64,000 nucleotides of DNA. Origin: Brachypterus glaber (Eukaryota; Arthropoda; Insecta; Coleoptera; Kateretidae). The notes beneath the pieces were generated by a model. The model was given only the letters and a program-made list of their open reading frames with translations. It did not search any database and was not told where the DNA came from. The stretch spans positions 372,001-436,000 of the forward strand of contig CAUEHQ010000002.1 of assembly GCA_958510825.1 (NCBI GenBank). The letters run 5' to 3'. The position numbers and the translations under genes are program-made. Positions 11,149-23,029 of the stretch are shown piece after piece; positions within the stretch are counted from its first letter, which is position 1; each line of letters begins with the position of its first letter.

Positions 11149-12039
11149 GAAACCTTTTTAATTATGACTCTATCGGATAGGTCATAATACCCTATGTTAG
11201 CTTCATCTCTATTAAAGTATTTTAATAGAAAATAATCAGACTTCTGCCAAGTCAAAGTCACCCCGTTTTTACTTAACCGTAAAAACCTTAAGTTTGGGTA
11301 ATATTTTACATTAAGTTGTAAATATATTATTCATTTCCCCGCCCTAAAACCCCCCTTAATTAAGATATAAAATCAGATCCAGTGTAAAACAACCCTCTAA
11401 TTAGTTTCTGGAATGATTTTCATTACACGCTATCTTGCGCTCTTTTTTTCCCTTTTTTTTTCGCCCTATGTCGTGTGACGTCTATTGTCGTCACATGTTT
11501 AATTTTGTCCCTCCTAATGCTAAGCATTTTAAATTGAGTTTTCCAAAATAAATGTTAGATAGTTAAATAAATTAATTAACAAATTAAGAAAAAAATTATT
11601 TTTAAAATTAGTTAAGAAAAAAATTTTTTTTTAAACTAGTTACAAAAAAAGATGTACAAAAAAATTTTAGTTAGGAAATTTAGTCATAGGTATTAATTTA
11701 AGTAAATTAGTTAAGGTATCTGTCTGTCTGTCATATCTGTAAATTTATTGTCACAAATTTTTTTGTTAATTATTATTTAGCTTTGACATTCAAGGAAACT
11801 TTAGCATTTTGGTGCACTTACCTTATGGGTAGGGACAAATTTTTGTCCATACGTTTTCATACGTTTTGGCTTTAAGCTATTTTATTTTTGTTAGTTTAGT
11901 TATTTTCATGCTAGGGCCCCGTCCTAAATACTTATGTATTATTTATTGGACATCCTTTAGGTACCCTACGTTTTTTTTTTGTGGTTATAGCTGGACACTA
12001 TATGTTGTCCGGGATAATCAAATTTTTGGTTTAGCCATT
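11149..12039. other. Decayed Gypsy remnant or unassigned sequence
   Basis: AT-rich, with short dyads such as GGACAAATTTTTGTCC at about 11833-11848. The plus-strand frame 11866-12051 has no recognisable protein features. The position after a broken gag and before repeated hairpins suggests old 3' element sequence, but no LTR pair could be demonstrated. Confidence 0.35.
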
Positions 12040-12045
12040 TATTAT

Positions 12046-12369
12046 TCCTAGGGACCCAGTCAGATGTACCTTATTATTTTCTAAGTGAGTTTTACTCATG
12101 CTGTTTTCTGAGCAACTTAGAAATATTATTTTGGTCATGCGACATTAATTAAGTCCCCTAAGATTATTTATTTTTTTTTTGGTTTGGTCAAAAGTACCTG
12201 ATATAATTTTTAAGTAAGTTTTTATTTTTCTAAGTGAGTTTTACTCGTGCTGTTTCTGAGCAACTTAGAAATGTTCTAGGCGAATTGAAAAATTTATTTT
12301 GGTCAACGACACTAATTAAGTCCCCTGAGTTTGTTATATTTTGTATTTCATTTATTAGGGACCCATTCC
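12046..12369. repeat. ~150-bp tandem repeat with conserved hairpin
   Basis: Two copies share, in order, AGGGACCCA, then TTTCTAAGTGAGTTTTACTC, GCTGTTTTCTGAGCAACTTAG, ATTTTGGTCA and AATTAAGTCCCCT. In each copy TTTCTAAGT and ACTTAGAAA form a hairpin (about 12079-12124 and 12225-12272). A third AGGGACCCA occurs right at the gap edge (12357), so the array probably continues into the unsequenced stretch. Confidence 0.7.
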
Positions 12370-12569
12370 NNNNNNNNNNNNNNNNNNNNNNNNNNNNNNN
12401 NNNNNNNNNNNNNNNNNNNNNNNNNNNNNNNNNNNNNNNNNNNNNNNNNNNNNNNNNNNNNNNNNNNNNNNNNNNNNNNNNNNNNNNNNNNNNNNNNNNN
12501 NNNNNNNNNNNNNNNNNNNNNNNNNNNNNNNNNNNNNNNNNNNNNNNNNNNNNNNNNNNNNNNNNNNNN
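12370..12569. other. Assembly gap (200 N)
   Basis: A run of N of a round length, so its true size is unknown. It follows a tandem array, which probably caused the break. Reading frames drawn across it are meaningless. Confidence 0.99.
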
Positions 12570-12758
12570 AAAGCCAAAGAAGATTTTACTGACTTATTCA
12601 AAACCGCCTCTTGCTCCCACTCCCTTGAAACTACCCTCAACTTCTGTTTTTCAAATAGCACCCCCTAATTCTTATTAAAGACTATGAAAGTGTACTTTAT
12701 TCTGAATTCAACCATTTATTTGTGGTATATTAGAGGCTCTAAATAGCAATTATTATTT

Positions 12759-12995
12759 ACTAATAGAAGGGTGGTATTTAAAACAGTTGCGGGTAGTTCC
12801 AGAAGAGTGGGTTGTTATGAGTTGGTTTTGGATATATTAATCAATTTTCTTTTGGGTACATTTAAGGTAAGTTTTTGGAAAATTTTCTGGTTAAATTTAA
12901 AATGAAATGTTCTTTCATATTCTTTAGTTTACTAATAGGGGAGTGCTTTTAAAAAACTAGTTGGAGGTGGTTCCAAGAGGGTGGGCAAATAAGGG
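12759..12995. repeat. Two-copy direct repeat next to the (TAG)n target
   Basis: The ~66-bp block ACTAATAG..G.GTG.TTTTAAAA.A..T..GGGT(A)GTTCCA(A)GAGGGTGGG occurs at 12759-12826 and again at 12930-12995, about 171 bp apart. The second copy runs straight into the TAG triplets at 12996. It is probably a decayed tandem repeat that formed the flank of the microsatellite before the retrotransposon arrived. Confidence 0.55.
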
Positions 12996-13020
12996 GTAGT
13001 AGTAGTAGTAGTAGTAGTAG
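12996..13020. repeat. (TAG)n microsatellite, 3'-side flank of the R1-clade element
   Basis: About eight TAG triplets. They lie directly against the oligo(T) run at 13021-13030, which is the poly(A) end of the minus-strand element. The same triplet in the same orientation resumes at the other end of that element (17936-18615). Confidence 0.95.
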
Positions 13021-13185
13021 TTTTTTTTTTGGGAGGGGGAAAACCTTCAGAAGGCACTGTCTGACCCCCCAGACAGTAGTGCGGGATTCTTACCTCGCTA
13101 AAAACCCCCTCCTCTCTTTCGCTTCCGACCGGAACCACCGTACAGGTATAACATCGGCCGGTTGCTTGTCTTAAAAACGTAATTT

Positions 13186-16179
13186 TTATACACCTAGTCT
13201 TTGTCGTTCATTTCTCTCCTTTTCCTTACATGACATGACTTTCCTAATAAATGTCTCAATATTTTTCCAGTCTTGGGCACGCTGCAGCATATTTTCCACC
13301 AAATTCTCGCATGTTAGGACTCCTTGAGACATGTAGATTTCTTACCTGTATACTTCCCATCTTTGGCAGTCAAACATGGTATGCTCCACAAAATCCTCTT
13401 CTTCACAATATATGCAGTTTCCACTTTCTGCTGCTCCAAATCTATTAAGATATGTGTGGAAGGAGCCATGACCCGTCAAAACCTGCGTGGTATAATAATT
13501 TGTGCATCTATGCTTACAGTTTAGCCAAGCTTCTATGTCTGGTATTAGTTTCTTCGTCCATTCTCCTTTGTTGTCGTTTACTTCCCACATTTGTTGCCAT
13601 CTTTCCAATGTACGCCTCCTTGCTTCCTTTTTTGCTTCAGATTTGTTTCCTTCCGCTTCGTGCACAAATCTTCTTTCCTCAACCAGGAGTTCTATGGGTG
13701 GTATTCCTGTAATTACCTGTAGAGCCTTTGTTGATGCAGTACGGTATGCACTGGCCACTCTTAGAAGCATTTTCCGCTGCGTCCGCACCATCTTCTTCTT
13801 ATGCGTGTTCATGCTCATTACCTCATGCCAAACAGGCGCACCATATAGTAATATTGAGTGTGCCACTCCGCACAGAACCTCCCTTTTCCTACTATCTGGT
13901 CCACCAATATTTGGCATAAGCCGAGACAGAGACGCAATTTTTTCTTCCGCCCTTTTAGTGACACTATTTATATGTTCCACAAACGATTTATGACTGCCCA
14001 GTACTATTCCGAGATATTTTACTGATTTCTGGAGTCTTATTTCCAGTCCCTTTAGGTTAAAACGGATACCTTCAGTACTTCTACCTCCCTTAAGTACCAC
14101 TGCTTCCGTTTTTTCTGGAGCCAACTCCAGGTCATTATTTTCCATCCATCTACAGATTCTTTTTAGTGCCTCGTTTACCTTAAGGATTAAGGATTCCACA
14201 TCTTCTGCCATTACGAGTATTGCAAGATCATCTGCAAAACATATTGCTTTCACTCCTTCACCCAAAAAGATTCTTAGTACTGCATCATAGATGATGTTCC
14301 AGATAGTTGGCCCCAGAATGGACCCTTGAGGACGCCACCTGTCATTTCCCTTTCTATTTCCCCTAACCTTATTATCCTATCTTTAAAATAATTTTCAATT
14401 ATATTTATTAGGTATCTCGGTACATCCAGTCTACGTAACTCCTCGATAATGTAACTCCACGTGGCAGTATTAAATGCATTTTTGACGTCTAGTGTTATCA
14501 GTACACACCACTTTTGCCTTCGGTTGGAACGTTCTGTCATCTTCATTATGGTTTCTACTGCATGAACCGTCGATTTCCCTTTCCTGAAACCGAACTGGAA
14601 CTCGGATATTCCTTCCTTGTTCTTTAGTTCTTCCTCGAGTCTTTCCCTAATCATAAATTCATACAGTTTTCCTACCGTATCCAGTAAGCATATTGGTCTA
14701 AAGGCGGATGCATTTTCTGGTGCTTTACCACCTTTTAGCAACAAACATATCCGTGCGATCTTCCATCTTGCTGGAAACTCCTGTGTTTTTAGCAGTTCAT
14801 TTAAGACTGCTAGTAGGTACTCTGGTTGAGTTTTTATCATTTCTTTAACTGCCTCGGGTGGTATACCGTCTGGTCCGGGAGCCTTTCCTTTCTTAATTTG
14901 TTCACCAGCCCTATTAAGTTCCTCTATAGTAAACCAAACTACTTCGTCCACTACTTTTCCCCGTGTCCAGAGGTCTTCCTTGTTAGGAAAAAGTTTTGTC
15001 AAGATTTCCTCCGTTCTTTCCTTACTTAGCTCATATGGCATAGATGGGTTTTTAAGGTGTTTTACCGCTATTCTATAACCATTTCCCCATAAGTTGTCGT
15101 TTAATTCTTTGCATAATTCTTTCCAGTGATCGTCTTTGGCCTTTTTTATCAGTTTGTTTAAATATTTTCTATTTTTCTTGTATTGCTCCCTTAACCGTTG
15201 CAGTTCGTCTTCCTCCCTGTTTCCTCTAGCTTTATAGCGGCTAAGCTTTCTTCTATAAGCTGTGCATTCTTTCCTTGTACTTTCAATTTGCTCATTCCAC
15301 CAGTAGGGTACCCTTATATGTTTAGATCCTCGGTTTTTGCAGCTGATCTTATAGGCACTTTCTAGAATTGTCATGCATTCCTCTACAGATACTTGATCTA
15401 ATGGAATTCCTGATATTCCGTTACTCAGTTCTGCATTAAAAATTTGTGTATCGAAGAATATTTTATGTCGTGCAAAATTTGTTTCCTTTTCCTTCTTACC
15501 TTTCTTAATTTGAAAATAAATAAAATTGTGGTCGCTATTTGGCTCATCTTCCAGTACTTGCCAATCCATGACGCTTCTCGCTATGCCCAAAGTAGAAAAA
15601 GTGACGTCGATAAAGGATTCGCTATCACCTCTCATAAAGGTTGGCGTGTTCCCCTTATTATGTGATACTAGTTGCATTCCATCCGCCCATTCGATAAAAT
15701 ATTCACCTATATTATCTATAGTGGGCGAGCCCCACCGTGGTGACTTAATATTTAAATCCCATAGAATAATGGATTCGCCTCCATTCTTCTTTACTGTGTT
15801 CATTAATGCATCAGTGTATGTTTTAAAATCCTCTAATATAATGTTTGGTGTATATAATGTTTGGTGTACAGTAACAGCAGTATAAATTAAATTCATCCAG
15901 CTGTATCCTAATGTATCCGTTTTCTTTATCTACCATTTTTACTTCAAGGTTACTGTCCCGTATATAGGCTGCTATAGTGCAGCTTTTATCCGTTATCCAT
16001 TTAGAGTTTTTCATTAACTTCTTATTTGGCTCGCTTACTATGATTATATCGATCTCCTTCCTTTGAGCAACTAGAAATGCCATGTCATGGGCCGTTCTGG
16101 ATTTGTTTAAATTTGTTTGAAGAATCCTTATGTTTTTACTTTTCTTATTTGCACCTACATGTTCTGATATTTCCGCCAT
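13186..16179 (-). pseudogene. R1-clade ORF2: AP endonuclease, reverse transcriptase, CCHC finger (frameshifted)
   Basis: The ORF starts MAEISEHVGANKKSKNIRI with an R1-type endonuclease opening (ILQTNLNKSRTAHD). A tandem 16-bp duplication near 15850 shifts the frame within the endonuclease. The frame continues with the endonuclease core (WDLNIKSPRWGS, then SDHNFI) and the reverse transcriptase motifs APGPDGIPPEA, FRPICLLDTVGK, FGFRKGKSTVHA and TLDVKNAFNTA. A single-base loss near 14327 shifts the frame again, just before the catalytic FADDLAIL box. After it come GHGSFHTYLNR and a CxxC...H...C finger. A third shift near 13340 precedes a short tail ending in a stop at 13186. The catalytic motif is FADD rather than YADD. 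The protein would cut the target and copy the RNA onto it. Confidence 0.85.
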
Positions 16180-16210
16180 TTATTCTAGTTTTTTGTTCTT
16201 TTTTTTTGTA

Positions 16211-17571
16211 CTACTTACTGTTCCTTAAAAGCTTCTTAAAATCCGGGCACTTTAACGACCCTGATCTGTGACCCTTTTTATCGCAGACCCAGCAATATTC
16301 CTCATTTTCGCAGTTTTCTATTTTATGATCCTCCTCTCCACATGTATAGCAGGCTTTTTCTCTGTTTCTGCCACTACAGTTTCGTGCTACGTGTCCATAT
16401 CCTTGGCATCTATAGCATCTTAGGATTGTCACTCTTTCTCTAATTCTGCAACTTATCCATCCTATTTTAACTCTTCCAGCTTTTATTACTTCTTCTATCT
16501 TAGACTTAATAACCACCGTGGCGTTTTGCTTACCTGTTGTGGTAGGTCTAATGTTTTTTACATGTATCTTATCTTCCGATAATCCGAACTGTTTTATAAA
16601 ACTTTCCTTTAGTTCCTCTGGTGTGCTGATGCTGTCCATATCCATGATGTGTAGCGTCCTTTCACCTGTGTCAATATCCCTTACTGTTACTTTCTCTATT
16701 GCTTTCTCTATCTCCGTTTTGAAGTCACTATTTTTTTCCCCTTTTCTTAATTTTAATAAAACATCCCCTTTTTTAGTTTGCCTTACTTCTCTAACTAGAA
16801 CCCCCATTTTCTCAGGATCCACCTTGGTTTTAACCTCCCGTAGTAAGTCAGCATATGTTCTCCCCTCTGCTTGTATTACTATGGTGTCCCTTTCCTCTTT
16901 TTGTTTTTTAGTTTTATTTTTTGGTCTGTCTTCTTGTGGCGGAGAATCCACAAATTGCATATAGATGACTATTTCTATGTCTGTGTGCACAAACACGTAC
17001 TCTAAGACCTTTTTGGCTATTTCTATATCAGGATAGTCCAGAAAAGTAAAAGCTAGTTTTCTTCTTTTTTTCTTTAGTGTTTCCTCCCTAAGTTGTTTTA
17101 AATAAGTGTAGAGAGACTTTAAGTCCATTTTGAGGTCTGGCTTTATGTTTGGTGTTAATTTGTAGACATATTTTTCTTTTGTCTCGCTTATCCCGCCCGG
17201 AGTAGTTAGCGTAGTAGCTGTGGTAAGACACAACACATTCGTGTTAGGCTTATCCGTTATACCGTTCTTAAATTTGAAGTTTTGTCAATAAGCTTTGTTA
17301 TCATTTTTTCATTCTTTTCATCGCTTTCTTCTCTGCCCTTTTTTCGCTGTTCCTTCTCTGGAGTCTCCTCTCTTTGCCTCTTTGTGTCGACAGCTATCGG
17401 AGACCTTGACAAGGAACTTTTTCTCTCACTGGGGTCGAAAGCTTTTTCCCAATCGTATGTTTCCTTTTCAGCAACATCCTCTGTAATCTGACCTTGTTCC
17501 TTTCCGTTATCAGTTTTTTGACCCAAAGATTTAAACATTTTTTGTAAAGAGTTTTTATTTTGTTTATCCAT
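16211..17571 (-). pseudogene. R1-clade ORF1: Gag-like protein with three CCHC zinc knuckles (frameshifted)
   Basis: The N-terminal part (17571 to 17257) is Lys/Glu-rich and starts MDKQNKNSLQKMFKSLG. A frameshift near 17250 separates it from the main part (ending 16211). The C terminus has three zinc knuckles in a row: CYRCQGYGHVARNC, CYTCGEEDHKIENC and CWVCDKKGHRSGSLKC. Three consecutive knuckles are typical of the R1 and I/LOA groups. The protein is expected to bind the element RNA and carry it to the target. ORF1 ends only 31 nt before the ORF2 start. Confidence 0.8.
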
Positions 17572-17935
17572 TTTTTTCCCACGAGTTGGGACGAAGTATG
17601 CTGTCCGGCACGGCAGTGCGCCCTTACCGTGCTAAGGTTACAAGACCCCACCTGGTCACCCTGGCAAGTAGGCATCGCTTAAGGCTCACTACAACTCCTG
17701 AGCCACGAATCCCCTCGGCACGATGGTGCTACACCTTGGGATGGAAGTTTTTATTTTGTATTTTATTTTAGAACCTTCTGCCAGGTTCGATATTCGACCG
17801 ATACAAATCTGTACAACAGACGTCGACCAGGAAGCCGCCCACTCTGGGTCAGACGCGCCTGGGTTTTTTATGTTGGTTTTTTGTCTGCCCCGGGTATTTC
17901 ATTTCCCACCCATATCTGGAAGACGTTCCTCTATC

Positions 17936-18615
<680 letters not shown>

Positions 18616-18719
18616 AATTTTACAAAAAGTCCAAAAAGAAAAAAAAATGGAAGTTGTCATGTCATTTAAAAGTTCTTCTAGAACACCGTGCGTCGTGAAA
18701 CCCAAAAATAAGCAAAAAA

Positions 18720-19392
18720 ATAGTTCCAACGTTTCGAAGGTAATATGTCCCTTCTTCTTCAGGGTAAAAATTAAAAATAGAAATAAAAAATTATACAAAT
18801 TTAAAATCTAATTGTCAAAAAACTGATAGATGAAAATTAATTAAAATAGGTAAAGGTGTAAAGGTGTATAGATGTATAAGTGTATAAGTGTTTAGTTAAG
18901 ATATGTAAATAAGTAAAAAATTAAGATATGTGAATAAGTAAAAATCAAATTGACAAAAAATAAATAAAAAAAAAAATACACAAAATTCATTATTTAATAA
19001 TATTTAAGTATATTTTACTGAGATATTGAGTGTCTGTCCTATAATTTACCGTATTATTATTAATTTTTATATTTATCATTTCCAAAAAATTCCTTTTAAA
19101 TCTATTTTTTTCCCTATCCAAAATTTCTACATTTTAAAAATCAAAAAAATGTCCTAAATTAAAATGGTGGTTGCTTAAGGCAGTTTTATTATAAACAATA
19201 TTATTACAACTGGACTTATGCTGCGACAATCTTGTTTTAAGCCAATTACTTGTTTGCCCAATATATATATATTATTACAGTTTTTACAGTTAATTTTATA
19301 AATTAAATTTGATTTTAAAAAATGTGGTCTTTTGTCTTTTAATTTGTCATACAATAGATTAGTATTAAAACTATTGTAACTCGTTATTTTAG
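18720..19392 (-). mobile_element. Penelope-like element copy A (5'-truncated)
   Basis: This copy reads from 19392 downwards. It contains the C-terminal GIY-YIG endonuclease, a stop at 18990, an AT-rich 3' UTR of about 240 bp, and a terminal block CTGAAGAAGAAGG ... CCTTCGAAACGTTGG. That block resembles the hammerhead-ribozyme-like end known in Penelope-like elements. Positions 18720-19215 are repeated as an inverted copy at 19390-19893. Confidence 0.8.
18990..19392 (-). pseudogene. Penelope-like GIY-YIG endonuclease domain, copy A
   Basis: The minus strand encodes LIYKINCKNC, then (after a one-base shift in a TATATA run at about 19261-19271) YIGQTSNWLKTRLSQHK, then KTALSNHHFNLGHFFDF and, near the end, NYRTDTQYLSKIY before the stop. 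The order GIY-like, CxxC, YIG, R, then HxxxxxGH is diagnostic of the Penelope endonuclease. The reverse transcriptase domain that should precede it is absent, so only the C-terminal part was copied or kept. Confidence 0.82.
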
Positions 19393-19893
19393 TCCAGTTG
19401 TAATAATATTGTTTATAATAAAACTGCCTTAAGCAACCACCATTTTAATTTAGGACATTTTTTTGATTTTGAAAATGTAGAAATTTTGGATAGGGAAAAA
19501 AATAGATTTAAAAGGAATTTTTCGGAAATGATAAATATAAAAATTAATAATAATACGGTAAATTATAGGACAGACACTCAATATCTCAGTAAAATATACT
19601 TAAATATTATTAAATAATGAATTTTGTATATTTTTTTTTTTTTATTTTTTTTTTGTCAATTTGATTTTTACTTATTCACATATCTTAATTTTTTACTTAT
19701 TTACATATCTTAACTAAACACTTATACACTTATACATCTATACACCTTTACACCTTTACCTATTTTAATTAATTTTCATCTATCAGTTTTTTGACAATTA
19801 GATTTTAAATTTGTATAATTTTTTATTTCTATTTTTAATTTTTACCCTGAAGAAGAAGGGACATATTACCTTCGAAACGTTGGAACTATTCAT
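19393..19893 (+). mobile_element. Penelope-like element copy B, head to head with copy A
   Basis: An inverted partner of copy A with very few differences. It is more severely 5'-truncated and starts inside the endonuclease. It encodes KTALSNHHFNLGHFFDF through NYRTDTQYLSKIY to a stop at 19615-19617. It then carries the same 3' UTR and the terminal CTGAAGAAG...CGAAACGTTGG block. Head-to-head partial copies are a familiar result of Penelope insertion. Confidence 0.8.
19844..19886 (+). ncRNA. Hammerhead-ribozyme-like core at the Penelope end
   Basis: CTGAAGAA, then GAAGG, a 9-nt loop and CCTTC forming a stem, then GAAAC. This follows the hammerhead layout CUGANGA - stem II - GAAA with one core substitution (A where the active ribozyme has U) and one extra base. 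The same sequence occurs inverted at about 18725-18767. Penelope-like elements are known to carry such motifs. The substitution suggests that this copy is inactive. Confidence 0.4.
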
Positions 19894-20459
19894 ATATATT
19901 TATTTTATTTATTAAAGTGTTCTTAATAGCAAGATTTTTTCATTATTTTATATAAAAAAGAACAAGAAATATTATAAAAAAATTGAAAATTTTTATACGA
20001 ATACAATGCTTTCCGAAATTTTGAAAATTTTCAAAATGGGAAAGCAATAAGCAATATTGTTTTTTTATAAATTATTTTTAGATTGGCTTAATTACCTGTG
20101 CTAAAATTTGGACAAATTCGGATTCTACGCCTTTAAATTCATAAGAAAAATATATTTTATTCACAACCATTTAGTAATTGGCTAATTACATATATACATA
20201 AAAGTTAGAAAATGAATTATTATTAACTGCAACTAGCAAAAAGTTAGAAACACCTCATTTCCCTCCCTTGGTCGGGAAGGCTCTTGTAGCTAACTTCACT
20301 TGTCAAAAACTTGAACTTATCGACCTAAATTTTACCACAAAACAGTTTTAACTACATTTATTTTTTTATTTATTTTTACAAAATAACCACATATAAATTT
20401 AAGTTATATTTTTTTGGCATTTATGAAAAATAAACAGTGACTACTTCCAACTTTATAGG
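19894..20459. other. AT-rich spacer, no gene recognised
   Basis: No coding or element ends found. An imperfect hairpin near 20007-20047 (TGCTTTCCGAAATTTTGAAA ... TTTTCAAAATGGGAAAGCA) resembles the one at 24957-25021. Confidence 0.5.
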
Positions 20460-20689
20460 TGTTAGTTTAGAACTAAGCCACTAATATATTTTATAATAAT
20501 TAATAATTTGATTAATAAATAATTTGATATAAGGTAAAAGAAACAAAGTGTTAATATTGAACGGTAGCAAATAACTGATTTATTTCGATATGTATTCGGA
20601 GGTATAAAAAAGTATACAAAAAATTATATCAATAAAGCGCTAAAGATTTGAATTAAAAATATAAATATTATTTTCTATGAACCCTAACA
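20460..20689 (-). repeat. LTR (3' in element sense) of the defective Gypsy
   Basis: Runs TGTTAG ... CTAACA on the plus strand, so the ends are perfect inverted repeats of 6 bp. Compared with the other LTR it has an additional segment of about 75 bp (around 20568-20640), absent there through deletion. Confidence 0.8.
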
Positions 20690-20970
20690 CTCTCCTCCTA
20701 AAAATAAGAATATATAAATATAAAATATAAAAAGTATATTGATTATGAGTAGGTACTAGATTGTACAAAAAAAATAAAAATATTACATTTCACCTAAAAA
20801 ACTACATGTATGCTTAATACATAAATGTACAATTTTATAATATTTAATCATATGTTAATCGTTCTGGAGGCTTAACATTTCTTTTGGGTCGTAAGCTTTC
20901 AAAATTATTTTCTTTCTGTGTTTTAGGAAGTAACTTAGTTAATTTATCTTCTTGAAATACGGGAATGGCA

Positions 20971-21225
20971 TTATGCTTTATGTTTAACTGATCTAAATGT
21001 TTTTTTTACTATTTTATCAGTTTCCTGTATTTTAACAAGATGCATATTTGTACTTATTCTTTTTGTAATAATACCGAACATATAGAAACTTTTATTATTT
21101 TTATACATTTTAGCGCCTACTTCTTCTCCCACTTTAAATTTAACCTGCCTATTTCCCCTGAAAAATTGGTTTTGTTGAGCAGTGTTTTTAGCCACATTTG
21201 CCTTAATCGTTGGATTGAGTGACAA
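20971..21225 (-). pseudogene. Gypsy integrase C-terminal tail fragment
   Basis: An 84-codon frame with AKNTAQQNQFFRGNRQVKF, then VGEEVGAKMYKN. It resembles the stretch after the integrase core (K...K..F.VGD.V) that precedes the end of Gypsy pol. The catalytic DD35E core that should lie between this and RNase H is absent. Confidence 0.55.
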
Positions 21226-21249
21226 TAAATTAAAGAGACTATTTACTCT

Positions 21250-21720
21250 GTAAACTGAAATTGGGACTGAACATTATTGATAAAATTTATAAAGCTGTTA
21301 TCGATATAATTATTTTCGTCTTCAACGGGTAATCTAGAAAGACTATCTGCTTTATTGTGTTCCAATTTAACATATTCAATTGTGTAATTATAATTGGATA
21401 ATATGAAAGCCCAACGACGTAATCTATTTTCGGAATATTGAGGGTGAGGGTGAAAAAATATTTACTAATGGCCTGTTATCGGTCACTAAAATAAAGTTTT
21501 TTAAATTAAATTTAGTTACGCCATAAATTATGGAAAGCGCCTCTTTTTCTAATTGAGAATATGAAATTTCGGCCTTATTTAATCTTCTCGAAGCATATGC
21601 AATTGGTTTCTCTAATTTATCTTCATAAACGTGGCAAATTAGAGCCCCAATTCCATATTGAGAAGCATCCTAAATTAATTTTATTTGTAAATTTGGACTT
21701 TTGTACCAATAATGTATCAA
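21250..21720 (-). pseudogene. Gypsy RNase H fragment
   Basis: The minus strand encodes RRWAFILSNYNYTIEYVK and HNKADSLSRLP, the standard end of a Gypsy RNase H domain. Further upstream come elements of the QYGIGALICHV and KPIAYASRRLN type. The frame is interrupted several times. Confidence 0.65.
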
Positions 21721-21951
21721 TATGTTAATTTATTTTTAATAAAGTTAAACGCCTCATTGCATTCTTTAGACCATACCCATTTCTGGGATTTTTTTAATAA
21801 TTCGTATAAAGGATGCAATGTACTTGAAAGATTACTAAAAAATTTACCATAATTTATTAAGCCTAGTACAGACTTCAACTGAGTTACGTTAGGGAGAACT
21901 GGAGCATTTTTTATGGCTAAAATTTTATCGTCACAGGGGTGTAACCCCTCT

Positions 21952-22860
21952 TTATCTAAGGAAAATAATAAATAAAATAAAAATAAATATTAAATCGATT
22001 TTTGAAACGCATTTTTCCAATGAAATTTTTAACCCTGAATCCTGTAATCTTTTTAAAACTTCATGTACTCGTTTTAAATGCTCCGATCTATTTTTTGCAG
22101 TTATTAAAATATCGTCTAAAAAGACAACAACCCCCTCTATACCCCTAGAAGGGCATTTTTTTCTGAAAATCTGCGGGCGCCGAGGCCACCCCAAAAGATA
22201 ATCTAAAGGTATTTGTTGATAAGCGTTTTCTAAATCTAATTTAGTAAATTCGATACTTCCGGTTAGATCGGCGAATAAGTCTTCATTTCGTGGTAAGGGA
22301 TGTTTTGGAATTTCTATGTGGGGATTTATGGTGACCTTAAAGTCCCCCATAGTCTTATCTTCCTATTTGGCTTCACGTCGGGGACTACAGGTGTCCCCCA
22401 GGGGCTAAACTCCACTGGTGCTATAAGTCCCAACTTTAAAAGTCGCTCCAATTCTTCTTCAATCTTTTCTTTCAGCGCTAATGGCAATGGTCTAGCCCTA
22501 AAAAATTTTGGTGCTAAAGTATCGTTTTTAAGTACTATTTTTGCAAACCCCTTATTAAAGGTGCCCAAACCTGGTTCATTATTTTCTTCTAAATGATATA
22601 ATTTTGCTAAACCCAAATTAAATATATGTAAAAAATTTCTATTCAAAATAGGCGGTCCGCCGTTTTTAGTTACGTAAATTTGTACGTTTTTATTTAAATT
22701 ATTATACTGAATATTTAATTCAACAAATTCTAAAGGAATTACTTTTTCCCCAGTGTAAACAACTAATTGTTTAGAACATTTTTGCAATTTAAATTCTTTA
22801 AAATTATTTCCAAACAAATTAGAAAAACAACTCACGCTTGCACCTGTGTCTGCTGTATTT
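21952..22860 (-). pseudogene. Gypsy protease and reverse transcriptase, internally deleted
   Basis: Begins with the aspartic protease motif (ADTGASVSCFSN near 22820-22855) and continues into the reverse transcriptase entry region (LERLLKLGLIAPVEFSPWG). A frame break near 22330-22350 follows, then FTKLDLENAYQQIPLD. The palm segment after QIPLD is replaced by unrelated residues, and the catalytic box FLDDILIT is retained. The downstream part ends in AT-rich low-complexity residues. Several lesions make it non-functional. Confidence 0.75.
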
Positions 22861-23029
22861 AAAAAAAAATATTTTCTAGTTGAACATCTAAAAGAAATTC
22901 ATTTTAATTTTTATTAATAGTTGTCAATGTAAACAATGTATTTTCAGATTCATCATTATTTACATTCACTCCTGCAGTTTCTAAATAATTTTGATAATTA
23001 CGAGAGTAATTATTATTATTTTTATTGTT

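Larger units (their letters stand above)
13021..17935 (-). mobile_element. R1-clade non-LTR retrotransposon inserted in (TAG)n
   Basis: A ~4.9-kb element with 5' UTR, ORF1 (Gag with three zinc knuckles), ORF2 (endonuclease and reverse transcriptase with a C-terminal CCHC finger), a short 3' UTR and a 10-nt poly(A). Length and gene order fit near full-length R1-clade elements. Both ends abut TAG triplets: 25 bp on the 3' side and 680 bp on the 5' side, with no other flank. This is what a microsatellite-specific insertion would look like. R1-clade families with simple-repeat or telomeric targets are established (for example Waldo, TRAS, SART). Both ORFs carry frameshifts, so this copy is dead. 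ORF1 and ORF2 are described separately. Confidence 0.85.

Noticed and set aside
12230..12678. Frames of about 115-144 codons across the gap
   Set aside because: They consist mostly of N; translation through a gap is meaningless.
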